A DNA stretch of 33,993 nucleotides from an uncultured Rhodospirillales bacterium (GCA_902778645.1 CACYYO010000014.1:1-33993); one strand, 5' to 3'. Shown: positions 1-7,504, counted from the stretch's first letter. Made by a program: numbers and translations. The notes: a model not told the origin generated them from the sequence alone.

Positions 1-1177
1 CTAAAACACCGTTCAAGTCTTTGTTAACAACGCCGGCGAAACTATCAAAGCTAAATGATGAGTCGGATGCTTCCGGGGCATTTGACATCAGCCAATAACG
101 CCAATAGTCGGCAGGAAATTCCTCAATTGCATCCTCAGCAAAAATCCCGCGATGCTCTGATTTGGAGAACTTTCCTCCCTCAAATGTCAGGTAGCTCATC
201 CCTTTGAGGTAATCCACCTTCGTCCAGTTTTCTCTGGTTCCCAACAAGGTCGCCGGGAAAGAAATAGAGTGGAAAGGAACATTGTCTTTGCCCATAAACT
301 CGACATAGTACACGTCTTTAGCATCTAACCACCAAGAGCGCCAATCTCTTTCCTGAGGTTTTTCATCTGCCCATTGTTTACTGATACCAATGTAGCCAAT
401 CGGGGCATCAAACCACACATAAAAGACTTTATCGTCATAACCCTCTCGAGGGACAGAAAATCCCCATTTTAAGTCTCGGGTAATACAACGCTCCTGCAGT
501 CCTTCTTTGAGCCATTTCTGGGCGATAGAATACGCGACATCAGGCCAATACGGTTCTTTGGTTTTGACCCATTCCGCCAACTCTTTTTCCAACTCAGGTA
601 GTTTTAAGAACAAATGTTTGGTCTCCCGAACCTCCAGATTGGTCGAACCGGAAATAGTTGAGCGCGGATTAATCAGTTCAGTCGGCTCCAAAACTCTTGT
701 GCAATTTTCACACTGGTCGCCGCGAGCTTTATCGTAACCACAATGCGGGCATGTTCCGGTGATATATCTATCCGGCAAAAAGCGGTTATCGTCTATCGAA
801 AATACCTGTTTAATGGTCTTTTCTTCAATAAAGCCGTTTTTATCAAGCTGATTAAAAATATGATTAACTATTTCTTCGTTCTGCGGGGTGCTGGTGCGAC
901 CGAAAAAGTCAAATGACAGATTAAACTTCTCGTAAACTGCCTTGTGGCGATTGTGGTATTTGGTGCAATATTCTTCAACCGGCATATTCTCTTTAGCAGC
1001 ACCAACTTCAGACGGTGTCCCGTGTTCATCCGTACCACAAATATACAAAACCTCATTGCCCATCATTCGTTGATAACGTGCATAGACATCGGACGGCAAA
1101 AGGCAACCGACCATGTGTCCCAAATGCGGGATACCATTAACATAGGGTAATGCTGACGTTATTAGGATTCTGGACAT
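1..1177 (-). CDS. metG: Methionyl-tRNA synthetase, N-terminal part (runs off the window)
   Basis: Charges tRNA-Met with methionine in the cytoplasm. About 392 residues are visible; the C-terminal part lies beyond base 1. The start ATG (1177) gives MSRILITSALPYVNG, followed by the class I HIGH-type motif HLGH. A zinc knuckle of the form CPHCG...DQCENC follows, then YVWFDAPIGY and the KMSKS-type motif KFSKS. This is the zinc-knuckle form of MetRS, which as I recall also occurs in Caulobacter-type alphaproteobacteria. A GGAG lies 11 bases before the start and a candidate promoter lies at 1220-1247. In many alphaproteobacteria metG sits between holB and tatD; here it does not (see findings). Confidence 0.97.
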   Translation of the reverse strand, partial: MSRILITSALPYVNGIPHLGHMVGCLLPSDVYARYQRMMGNEVLYICGTDEHGTPSEVGAAKENMPVEEYCTKYHNRHKAVYEKFNLSFDFFGRTSTPQNEEIVNHIFNQLDKNGFIEEKTIKQVFSIDDNRFLPDRYITGTCPHCGYDKARGDQCENCTRVLEPTELINPRSTISGSTNLEVRETKHLFLKLPELEKELAEWVKTKEPYWPDVAYSIAQKWLKEGLQERCITRDLKWGFSVPREGYDDKVFYVWFDAPIGYIGISKQWADEKPQERDWRSWWLDAKDVYYVEFMGKDNVPFHSISFPATLLGTRENWTKVDYLKGMSYLTFEGGKFSKSEHRGIFAEDAIEEFPADYWRYWLMSNAPEASDSSFSFDSFAGVVNKDLNGVL

Positions 1178-1219
1178 ATTCTTAGATTCTCCATATTTAT
1201 TAATTATTAATTCAGGGTG

Positions 1220-1247
1220 ATTTTAACCTATTCTGTTTATATCTCAA
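1220..1247 (-). promoter_or_regulatory. Candidate sigma-70 promoter of metG
   Basis: Read on the minus strand: TTGAGA (-35), a 16-bp spacer, then TAAAAT (-10), about 45-70 bases upstream of the metG start. Both hexamers are near consensus, but the region is AT-rich, so chance matches are possible. Confidence 0.4.
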
Positions 1248-1281
1248 GCTTTTTTGTGGTTATAAACAAAAATAATCAGGA

Positions 1282-1635
1282 TTAAATTGGGTTCCTATCC
1301 AGACATTTTTTGATTGTTATCAGACAGCCTTCTATGTTTTGTAGAACATCATTGTTCCATAATCTTAAAACCACATAGCCTCTTGTTTTCAGATAATTAT
1401 CTCTGTCAACATCTGATTTACTTTCATGGTGTTGTCCACCATCAACTTCAATTATCATTTTTTTCTCCGCACACATAAAGTCCACAATGTAACGATTATC
1501 AAAGACATACTGCCTTGTAAATTTATAACCCAACTGCCGATTTCTCAAATATTGCCATAATTTTTTCTCTGCCTCTGTATAGGTTGTTTTTCGCATTTGT
1601 TTTGCAAATTGTTGCAAATCTTTCCTTCTTTGCAT
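1282..1635 (-). CDS. DUF559 (very-short-patch-repair-like) endonuclease domain protein
   Basis: A 117-residue protein of the DUF559 family, a small PD-(D/E)XK nuclease fold related to Vsr. Visible features are the N-terminal helix (AKQMRKTTYTEAEKKLWQYLR), then Y-IVDFMC with the catalytic-type D52, then IIEVDGGQHH with E63 and D65, and RLWNNDV near the end. The frame stays open upstream to 1785, but those 50 extra codons run through an intergenic palindrome (1683-1708) and look non-coding. I therefore start at the ATG at 1635, which is followed by the typical MQRRKDLQQFAK N-terminus. The Shine-Dalgarno is weak (AAAGAAAG). The gene is isolated and lies among palindromic repeats, as DUF559 genes often do. 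Its biological role is unknown. Confidence 0.8.
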   Translation of the reverse strand: MQRRKDLQQFAKQMRKTTYTEAEKKLWQYLRNRQLGYKFTRQYVFDNRYIVDFMCAEKKMIIEVDGGQHHESKSDVDRDNYLKTRGYVVLRLWNNDVLQNIEGCLITIKKCLDRNPI

Positions 1636-1682
1636 CGTTTTTCTTTCTTTAAATTTGCCCTGAAACTTTAGAGAAATACATA

Positions 1683-1708
1683 ACCTTCCCTGAATTTTTA
1701 GGGAAGGT
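1683..1708. repeat. Intergenic palindrome (9-bp arms)
   Basis: ACCTTCCCT (1683-1691) and AGGGAAGGT (1700-1708) form a perfect 9-bp stem with an 8-base AT loop. It lies just upstream of the chosen DUF559 start. A similar palindrome occurs at 1830-1855. Confidence 0.7.
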
Positions 1709-1829
1709 AGAAATTCTTGATGATATGGAGGTGTATTACTGAACATATCATTATAGAATTTCAGGATGAGTTTAACTCTCTCCATATTGAATATTCGTTA
1801 ATTTTTTAGTTTTTAAACTCACCCCTTAT

Positions 1830-1855
1830 CCCCTCTCTAAAAATTTAGAGAGGGG
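1830..1855. repeat. Intergenic palindrome (12-bp arms)
   Basis: CCCCTCTCTAAA (1830-1841) and TTTAGAGAGGGG (1844-1855) are exact inverted repeats separated by two bases. No T-run follows on either side, so it does not look like an intrinsic terminator. It resembles the palindrome at 1683-1708 in having a C/T-rich arm and an A/T centre. Confidence 0.75.
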
Positions 1856-1861
1856 AACTAA

Positions 1862-1900
1862 AAACCCCTACGATGACTCATACGTTCATCATAGGGGTTT
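1862..1900 (-). terminator. Rho-independent terminator of the 1961-3103 gene pair
   Basis: Read on the minus strand, AAACCCCTA pairs with TAGGGGTTT (9 bp). After one mismatch there are 5 more pairs (TCATC with GATGA) around a 9-base loop, and the stem is followed by a short T-run (TTTTT). It begins 60 bases after the stop of the upstream gene. Confidence 0.75.
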
Positions 1901-1960
1901 AAGTTTAGTTTGACGGGGCGGCTACGAATGCTCTAGTCGCCATTCGGTTGTACTCTCAAC

Positions 1961-2593
1961 TTAGCTGCATCCGACGTGACGAGGAAGAATCTCCCTCATA
2001 TCCGCCGGTTTACCGTCTTCTCGCGACAGGCGAGCCCAGTTTTCCTGTGTCTTAGGATCTTTTGCCCACTCATCGAGTTGTTCTCCGAGGATGTCTCCTC
2101 CGAACCGACCAAGCCGGTCTGAATACTTTCGCAAAAGTGCCCACCCGTAACGTGAGACATACTTTTTCGCAAGCATCCTGGTAATCCAGCCCCAATCATA
2201 AAAGCCCTCTGCAAAGAGCTTGTCAATGTAATGGTAGCTGAATACTTTGACCTCTCGGTCCTGAATTTTTAGGCCTTCTATTAGAAGGTCTCCGAGTTCG
2301 TTCCTGAACTCGTTGTAGCCCTCAGATGTGGGGGCCAAACGAGTAAATGCCAGGTGATAGGGGCGCTTGAGTCGCTCTGGCAGTTCGAGCTTTACTTCCC
2401 CTTTCTCAACGGCGTTTTTCCTGAACATTCTTATTTCCCTTGCGAGATAGCGAAGGTATTCCTTCGCTTCCTCGTAGTCGGGGAAATAGCGGAGAAACTC
2501 CTCTTTTGAGGCCTGTTTTGCCTTTTTTTCTGCCCTTTGGGCACGGAGCTCGGCAATCTCAGCATCCGTGCGGACAATTTTTTTCTTTGCCAT
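1961..2593 (-). CDS. Hypothetical protein, charged and helical
   Basis: A 210-residue protein that I do not recognise. It starts with a very basic, probably coiled-coil segment (MAKKKIVRTDAEIAELRAQR, then more K/E/A), followed by an aromatic-rich body (FLRYFPDYEEAKEYLRYLAR; FYDWGWITRMLAKKYVSRYGW). It has no signal peptide and no membrane segment. It lies 3 bases downstream of the 2597-3103 gene, so the two are almost certainly co-transcribed and end at the 1862-1900 terminator. The start ATG (2593) is preceded by CCTAAATTCCTCTAACCC, with no AGGAG-like site. By eye the gene is clearly more G+C-rich than the flanking genes. Function is unknown; transfer from another lineage is possible. Confidence 0.75.
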   Translation of the reverse strand: MAKKKIVRTDAEIAELRAQRAEKKAKQASKEEFLRYFPDYEEAKEYLRYLAREIRMFRKNAVEKGEVKLELPERLKRPYHLAFTRLAPTSEGYNEFRNELGDLLIEGLKIQDREVKVFSYHYIDKLFAEGFYDWGWITRMLAKKYVSRYGWALLRKYSDRLGRFGGDILGEQLDEWAKDPKTQENWARLSREDGKPADMREILPRHVGCS

Positions 2594-2596
2594 GGG

Positions 2597-3103
2597 TTAG
2601 AGGAATTTAGGAACTACCTCTGTGAAATTAACCACATCAGCGCCCACCTCTATGGTTACGAACCCCGTTTTTTCTCTCTGCTTGGCACACATAGCATAGC
2701 CATAGTGCACACCTGCACCAAACGGAAGCTCTACCGGTCGGGCTGTTCTGTTAGTTACCGCCAGACCTTCATTTGCGCACAAAGTTAAAATCTTCTTTGC
2801 GGCAAATTTCTGGTTCTCATGGTCAACGACTGCACCAGTCACAGTTTTCATGGCCGGATACTTGGCTGCCCAATTTTCTTTCGGACTGATACCATCCCGA
2901 TCTGCAGCCATGACGACCAGGCAACGCTTCCCGTTTTTGTCCAAGCCCCACATGGTGTATCTGTACCCATCCGGACCAAGGTCCTTCATTTGGGGTGTCG
3001 TGCTGGTCAGAATCACTCCCTCCGGAGTGGCCAGCTGGACGAATAGTTTTTTAACCATGGCGGCGTCAATGTTCACCGCCTCTTTCTTAGCTTTTTTTCC
3101 CAT
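2597..3103 (-). CDS. Hypothetical protein
   Basis: A 168-residue cytoplasmic-looking protein that I do not recognise. The N-terminus is lysine-rich (MGKKAKKEAVNIDAAMVKK). A beta-rich body follows (GVILTSTTPQMKDLGPDGYRYTMWGLDKNGKRCLVVMAADRDG) and the end is a short hydrophobic FTEVVPKFL. It has three cysteines and no membrane segment. It is the first gene of a two-gene unit with 1961-2593. Its start is preceded by CCCTAAAATTTTTTAAT and no Shine-Dalgarno; a similar 17-mer precedes the small gene at 31060. Base composition is richer in G+C than its neighbours. Function is unknown. Confidence 0.75.
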   Translation of the reverse strand: MGKKAKKEAVNIDAAMVKKLFVQLATPEGVILTSTTPQMKDLGPDGYRYTMWGLDKNGKRCLVVMAADRDGISPKENWAAKYPAMKTVTGAVVDHENQKFAAKKILTLCANEGLAVTNRTARPVELPFGAGVHYGYAMCAKQREKTGFVTIEVGADVVNFTEVVPKFL

Positions 3104-3148
3104 ATTAAAAAATTTTAGGGATTAGTAAAAAACCAATGTGTGCTTAAC

Positions 3149-3207
3149 CTATGACTACCGAAAAAAACACATCGGCAGAAACTTAACTCTCAAAATAGTA
3201 GTCATAG
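3149..3207. promoter_or_regulatory. 10-bp inverted repeat in the divergent intergenic region
   Basis: CTATGACTAC (3149-3158) and GTAGTCATAG (3198-3207) are exact inverted repeats 39 bases apart. They lie between the divergent 2597-3103 gene and the export operon starting at 3350. They could be paired operator half-sites or the base of an RNA leader of the minus-strand gene. No regulator is encoded next to them. Confidence 0.45.
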
Positions 3208-3349
3208 TAATTTGTTTAGCTTAACCAATATAACCTATTTGACAAAAATATTCAAGATTTTTTTGGTTATAAAATGAAAAAAAATGATTAAATTTTATAA
3301 AAGTGCTTTATTATGAGTTGAATTTTATTGTTTTTATAAGGACACATAA

Positions 3350-4507
3350 ATGAAATTTTTAGGTAAATTAATTGTTATTCTCGCGATTATTGCCGGAGTC
3401 GCCCTGTTGTTTAAGGGAAAAGTTAAAACTTCCGCTTCTTACATTACACAAGCCGCACAAAATACTGATATCACCGAAAAAATCACGGCTACCGGGCAAA
3501 TTAACCCGATTTCAACCGTCAATATCGGTTCGCAGGTGTCGGGCACTATTTCTGAGATTTATGTCGATTATAACTCTGTGGTCAAAAAAGACCAATTGTT
3601 AGCGCAGATTGATCCTGCCATGTTCCAGGCAACCGTTGATAAAAGCCGCGCTAACTTAGAAGTTGCCAAGGCACAGGTTAAGGTCAGCGAAAATAATATT
3701 GCCTATTATAAAAAAGATTTGGAACGCAAAAGAAAGCTCAATGCTTCTCAATACACCTCGGCTAAGGATTTGGATTTAGCCGAAAAAGAATATAAAAATG
3801 CCCTTGCTCAGCTTGATTTACAAAAAGCAACCGTGCAACAAGCCGAAGCTCAGTTAGAATCGGCTGAAACAGAGTTGCAATATACACGCATTATCTCGCC
3901 GATTGACGGGATTGTTGTTTCTAAGGAAGTAGAAGTCGGGCAGACCGTCGCCGCCAGTTTCCAAACGCCTACTCTGTTTTATGTTGCGGAAGACTTAGAG
4001 AAAATGCAGATTGAAACTTCTGTTGTCGAGGCGGATATTGCTAAAGTCGGCATAGGACAAAAGGTTGAGTTCAGTGTTGACAGTTTTCCCGATGAAATTT
4101 TTGAAGGGGTTGTCACTCAAGTTCGCAACAAAGCTATCACAACCTCAAATGTCGTCACATATCAAGTTATTATCGAAGTCAACAACAAAGACTTGAAGCT
4201 CAAACCGGGAATGACTGCCAATGTTGAGATTATTACGGCAGACAAAAAAGGGGTTCTGGCTGTCCCCAATAAGGCACTGCGCTTTTATGTCACTGATGAG
4301 AATGGTAAAACACAACGCTATAAAGATAAAGGGGTCTGGGTCATCAAAAACGGTCAACCGGAACGTTTGAGCGTTAAAGTCGGTATTTCTGACGATGAAA
4401 ATACCGAGATTTTAGCCGGTTCTCTCAAAGCCGGCGATAAAGTCATTCTAGAAAGAGGGGAAGTCAGCACTAAAGAACGTGCCATGAGAATGAGGATGCC
4501 GCGCTAA
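3350..4507 (+). CDS. MacA-like periplasmic adaptor (membrane fusion protein) of an ABC exporter
   Basis: A 385-residue membrane fusion protein that links an inner-membrane ABC pump to an outer-membrane channel. An N-terminal membrane anchor (residues about 4-21, GKLIVILAIIAGVALLF) is followed by a barrel-sandwich half (ITATGQINPISTVNIGSQVSG). Next comes a long helical hairpin rich in A/E/K/Q (about 100-185), the second lipoyl half (TRIISPIDGIVVSKEVEVGQTV), and beta-barrel and membrane-proximal domains (LKLKPGMTANVEI; VPNKALRF). AAGGA lies 8 bases before the ATG. The stop overlaps the next ATG by one base (TAATG), so it is coupled to the ATPase gene. No outer-membrane TolC gene is in the window, and the substrate is unknown. 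Confidence 0.93.
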   Translation: MKFLGKLIVILAIIAGVALLFKGKVKTSASYITQAAQNTDITEKITATGQINPISTVNIGSQVSGTISEIYVDYNSVVKKDQLLAQIDPAMFQATVDKSRANLEVAKAQVKVSENNIAYYKKDLERKRKLNASQYTSAKDLDLAEKEYKNALAQLDLQKATVQQAEAQLESAETELQYTRIISPIDGIVVSKEVEVGQTVAASFQTPTLFYVAEDLEKMQIETSVVEADIAKVGIGQKVEFSVDSFPDEIFEGVVTQVRNKAITTSNVVTYQVIIEVNNKDLKLKPGMTANVEIITADKKGVLAVPNKALRFYVTDENGKTQRYKDKGVWVIKNGQPERLSVKVGISDDENTEILAGSLKAGDKVILERGEVSTKERAMRMRMPR

Positions 4508-5196
4508 TGGCTTTGATTCAGCTTAAAAATATTTGCAAAAGTTATCCTTTGGGTGACGGCGAACTCCCTATTCTCAAAAACATTAATTTACAAATTGATA
4601 ACGGCGAGTTTGTTGCCATCATGGGACCTTCCGGCTCCGGAAAATCGACTTTGATGAATATTCTGGGTTGCCTCGATAAGCCCAGCTCAGGACAATATAT
4701 CCTGAACGGGCAAAATGTTGAAAGTCTTTCCTCAGATGAACTGGCGGATATCCGCAACCAGACAATCGGCTTTGTCTTTCAGGGATTTAACTTATTGTCA
4801 CGAACATCGGCGCTTGAAAATGTTGAATTACCAATGGTATATGGCGGTGTTGAGAAAGAGGAACGCCGCCAAAAAGCAGAAAAAGCCCTTGTAGATGTCG
4901 GCTTAAAAGAAAGAATGTATCATCAGCCAAATCAACTGTCCGGCGGTCAGCAGCAACGTGTCGCCATAGCTCGCGCAATCGTTAACGAGGCACCGATTAT
5001 CTTCGCCGACGAGCCGACTGGTAATTTAGACACCAAAATGAGTGTGGAAATAATGCATCTCTTCCAGCAGCTCAACCGCGAACGAAAACGGACAATTATC
5101 CTTGTAACACACGAGGAAGATATTGCACGGTTTGCCGATAGAATTATCCATATTGTTGATGGGGAAATCAGCGTAGATGAAAAGGTAATACATTAA
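4507..5196 (+). CDS. MacB/LolD-type ABC transporter ATPase
   Basis: A 229-residue ATP-binding subunit that powers the export complex with the adaptor before it and the permease after it. Visible motifs are Walker A GPSGSGKST (40-48), the Q-loop region FVFQGFNLL, signature LSGGQQQRVAIARAI, Walker B IIFADEPTGNLD and switch His in LVTHEED. The length fits a stand-alone ATPase. In E. coli MacB this domain is fused to the permease, while here it is a separate gene, as in LolD or Bacillus YknY systems. It overlaps the adaptor gene by one base and is separated from the permease by one base. Confidence 0.95.
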   Translation: MALIQLKNICKSYPLGDGELPILKNINLQIDNGEFVAIMGPSGSGKSTLMNILGCLDKPSSGQYILNGQNVESLSSDELADIRNQTIGFVFQGFNLLSRTSALENVELPMVYGGVEKEERRQKAEKALVDVGLKERMYHQPNQLSGGQQQRVAIARAIVNEAPIIFADEPTGNLDTKMSVEIMHLFQQLNRERKRTIILVTHEEDIARFADRIIHIVDGEISVDEKVIH

Positions 5197-5197
5197 T

Positions 5198-6439
5198 ATG
5201 TCAAGACATTCTATTGATATTTCTATGATTTTTAGTATTGCTATTCGGGCTATTAAGGCGAATAAAATGCGCTCGATTTTAACCAGTCTGGGTATTATTA
5301 TCGGTGTTGCGGCGGTCATTGTTATGTTGGCCATTGGTGACGGCGCACAAAAATCCATTCAAAATGAAATGAAGTCGATGGGAGCGAATATTATGATGAT
5401 TCGTTCCGGTGTAGCGACCTCCGGCGGGGTACGCGGCGGCTTTGGCTCACAACCGACGATGAAGTTAAGTGACGGGAATGCTATCCAAGAAAAAATAAGC
5501 AAAATCAAGCTTGCAGCGCCGGTTCTTAATGAAGCATCTCAAATTATTTATAGTAACGCCAACTGGTCGACAAGCATTACGGGCACTGATAATCGCTATT
5601 TTGAAATCAAGGAATGGAAGCTTGACGAGGGGCGATCTTTTGTGGAAACCGACATTAAAAATGCTTCTAAAGTTGCGGTTTTGGGTCAGACTGTCGTAAA
5701 CGAATTGTTTGGCGATGTTAACCCGTTAAACAAAACTATCCGGATTAAAGGTGTGCCGTTTGTGGTTATCGGGGTTTTGGAAAAACGCGGTGAAAACGGT
5801 ATGGGACAGGATCAAGATGATGCCGTGTTTATCCCGATTACAACGGCTCAGAAGAAATTAATGGGGATTAAAATTCCGGATCAGGTCAATATGGTTATGT
5901 TGCAAGCTATCGATTCTGATGCAACCTACTCGTCTCAAGATGAAATTAAGGCCCTGCTCCGCCAGCGTCACAACCTTGGGGCTAACAAAGATGATGATTT
6001 TATTATCATGAATCTGACGCAAATGATGGAAATGATGGAAAACTCCACTAAAATTATGACGATTTTACTCGGCTCAATTGCCTCTATTTCGCTTTTGGTC
6101 GGTGGTATCGGCATTATGAACATTATGTTGGTGTCGGTGACCGAGCGCACCAGAGAAATCGGCATTCGTATGGCTATCGGCGCGCGCTCATGGGATATCC
6201 GGCGACAATTTTTGATGGAATCTTTGGTGTTGTCATTCATTGGTGGACTTATCGGAGTTATTATCGGCGTTATCGGTTCGTTTATTGTCTCTGCCAGCGG
6301 GGCGATGACGACCGAACTGTCCGTTTTTTATATTTTATTGCCGTTTTCGTTTTCCGGTTTTGTCGGACTGTTCTTCGGGTATTTCCCTGCTTATAAAGCC
6401 TCTCTTCTGAACCCGATTACAGCTTTGAGATATGAATAA
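5198..6439 (+). CDS. MacB/FtsX-type ABC transporter permease
   Basis: A 413-residue inner-membrane permease. One N-terminal transmembrane helix (about 26-46, SILTSLGIIIGVAAVIVMLA) is followed by a large periplasmic MacB_PCD domain (about 50-280) and then a C-terminal FtsX domain with three helices. The conserved stretch GGIGIMNIMLVSVTERTREIGIR precedes MAIGAR. It ends with the typical YPAYKASLLNPITALRYE. This mechanotransmission-type topology fits peptide, drug or lipoprotein export. It is the last gene of the three-gene operon, and a bidirectional terminator follows at once (6445-6475). Confidence 0.95.
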   Translation: MSRHSIDISMIFSIAIRAIKANKMRSILTSLGIIIGVAAVIVMLAIGDGAQKSIQNEMKSMGANIMMIRSGVATSGGVRGGFGSQPTMKLSDGNAIQEKISKIKLAAPVLNEASQIIYSNANWSTSITGTDNRYFEIKEWKLDEGRSFVETDIKNASKVAVLGQTVVNELFGDVNPLNKTIRIKGVPFVVIGVLEKRGENGMGQDQDDAVFIPITTAQKKLMGIKIPDQVNMVMLQAIDSDATYSSQDEIKALLRQRHNLGANKDDDFIIMNLTQMMEMMENSTKIMTILLGSIASISLLVGGIGIMNIMLVSVTERTREIGIRMAIGARSWDIRRQFLMESLVLSFIGGLIGVIIGVIGSFIVSASGAMTTELSVFYILLPFSFSGFVGLFFGYFPAYKASLLNPITALRYE

Positions 6440-6444
6440 AAAAA

Positions 6445-6475
6445 TCCCTCGCGGCCTGTTAGAGCCGGCGGGGGA
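6445..6475. terminator. Bidirectional intrinsic terminator between convergent genes
   Basis: TCCCTCGC pairs with the GCGGGGGA side (8 bp with one wobble). After a one-base bulge, GGC pairs with GCC, with loop CTGTTAGA. Four T follow on the plus strand and a run of A precedes it (T-run on the minus strand). It serves the export operon and probably the convergent 6483 gene. Confidence 0.75.
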
Positions 6476-6482
6476 GTTTTAA

Positions 6483-6869
6483 TCATTTCGGCAAGAGTTG
6501 ATTTTTTCCTTTTACCCATTCTATAATCCACGCAACTAAGATGATGAAAGCGACAATGACCTTTGAAATTGCCCACACGGAAACTGTTGAAAAAATAGCT
6601 CCTGCAAGAATCCATCCAAAAGTTTGAGGCAGTCGCTCATCATTCCATGAGACCAACAAAGAACCCAGTAATGCCGTACACCATGCCAACACCCACATAA
6701 AACGAACAAAACTCTGCTGATCTTTGTGATTATGATAGGTCAAACGCGTTACCCAAAACCGGCGTGGGGGTCCGGCAAACCAACTGGGCAAAAACACTGT
6801 CAAAAACAACACACATGACAGTGCCATGAACAGGATGCCTAAAAAATAGACACTTGTTATGTTACTCAT
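6483..6869 (-). CDS. Small multi-pass inner-membrane protein, unknown
   Basis: About 128 residues with three to four predicted transmembrane helices: near the N-terminus (VYFLGILFMALSCVLFLTVF), in the middle (FMWVLAWCTALLGSLLVSW) and a long C-terminal stretch (GWILAGAIFSTVSVWAISKV, then IVAFIILVAWIIEWV). A basic, aromatic segment lies between (GPPRRFWVTRLTYHNHKDQQ). I do not recognise a family. The start could be the ATG at 6869 or an in-frame TTG at 6875. The best Shine-Dalgarno-like sequence, GGAAAGG, sits in a hairpin loop at 6882-6899, 12 bases before the TTG and 18 before the ATG. The gene is monocistronic and convergent with the ABC operon. Confidence 0.7.
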   Translation of the reverse strand: MSNITSVYFLGILFMALSCVLFLTVFLPSWFAGPPRRFWVTRLTYHNHKDQQSFVRFMWVLAWCTALLGSLLVSWNDERLPQTFGWILAGAIFSTVSVWAISKVIVAFIILVAWIIEWVKGKNQLLPK

Positions 6870-6881
6870 AAGCAATAATTA

Positions 6882-6899
6882 CTCGTGCCTTTCCACGAG
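6882..6899 (-). promoter_or_regulatory. Hairpin with Shine-Dalgarno-like loop
   Basis: On the minus strand CTCGTG and CACGAG form a 6-bp stem around the loop GAAAGG, directly upstream of the 6483-6869 gene. The only purine-rich ribosome-binding candidate is in that loop, so the structure could control access to it. Confidence 0.35.
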
Positions 6900-7025
6900 G
6901 ATTTTAATAATTAAACATTGTAATTTGATTTATACTGTTTTTTTAAATAAATTTTATCAAGAATGCAAGGATATTTTATTCTTAGCAGGAATACCTTGTG
7001 TTATTCACGTAGTCGGAAGGAAAGC

Positions 7026-7469
7026 TTATTTCTCGCTCAACAAGACTTTCAATACCTCATCGACATGACCGGCGACCTTTACCTTACGCCACTCTTTGGT
7101 AACCTTGCCCTGCTCGCTCAAAATAAAAGTTGAGCGTTCAATGCCCATATATTTGCGCCCGTACATGGATTTTTCTTTCCATACGCCGTACTTTTCAGCC
7201 AACTTATGCTCGGGATCCGAAATAAGCGTAAAATTCAGCCCTTGTTTTTGTTGGAATTTTTGATGGCTGGCGATACTGTCCGGACTCACTCCGATAACTT
7301 GGGCGTGCGGTGTCAAACGATTGAGATTATCCCTAAAATCACAGGCTTCTTTAGTACAGCCGGAAGTATTGTCTTTGGGGTAAAAATACAGAACAGTTTT
7401 CTTGCCTCCTAGGCTTTCTTCCGCAAATTCTATTTCTGTTCCGTTTTCATCAATGGCCTTTAAAATCAT
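7026..7469 (-). CDS. bcp: Thioredoxin-dependent thiol peroxidase (BCP-type peroxiredoxin)
   Basis: A 147-residue cytoplasmic peroxiredoxin that reduces hydrogen peroxide and organic peroxides using thioredoxin. The active-site region is YFYPKDNTSGCTKEACDFRD, with peroxidatic C38 and candidate resolving C43 five residues later, as in E. coli Bcp. VIGVSPDS and FTLISDPEHKLAEKYGVW are family signatures, and length is normal. AGGAG lies before the ATG. It lies 35 bases downstream of the DUF2207 gene on the same strand and may be read through from it. About 150 bases of AT-rich DNA separate it from the next gene. Confidence 0.95.
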   Translation of the reverse strand: MILKAIDENGTEIEFAEESLGGKKTVLYFYPKDNTSGCTKEACDFRDNLNRLTPHAQVIGVSPDSIASHQKFQQKQGLNFTLISDPEHKLAEKYGVWKEKSMYGRKYMGIERSTFILSEQGKVTKEWRKVKVAGHVDEVLKVLLSEK

Positions 7470-7504
7470 TGTTTTCTCCTCTTTACGTCGTTACCGGCAA
7501 CACT

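Noticed and set aside
1-1177. Idea that metG is a foreign (E. coli-type) replacement because it has a zinc knuckle
   Set aside because: As I recall, the same zinc-knuckle form with a very similar N-terminus occurs in Caulobacter-type alphaproteobacteria, so only its position is unusual.
1636-1785. 50-codon upstream extension of the DUF559 protein
   Set aside because: It is composed of an intergenic palindrome and AT-rich DNA, and the internal ATG gives the usual family N-terminus.
3239-3273. TTGACA followed by TATAAA as the promoter of the export operon
   Set aside because: The spacer would be 23 bases, too long for a sigma-70 promoter.
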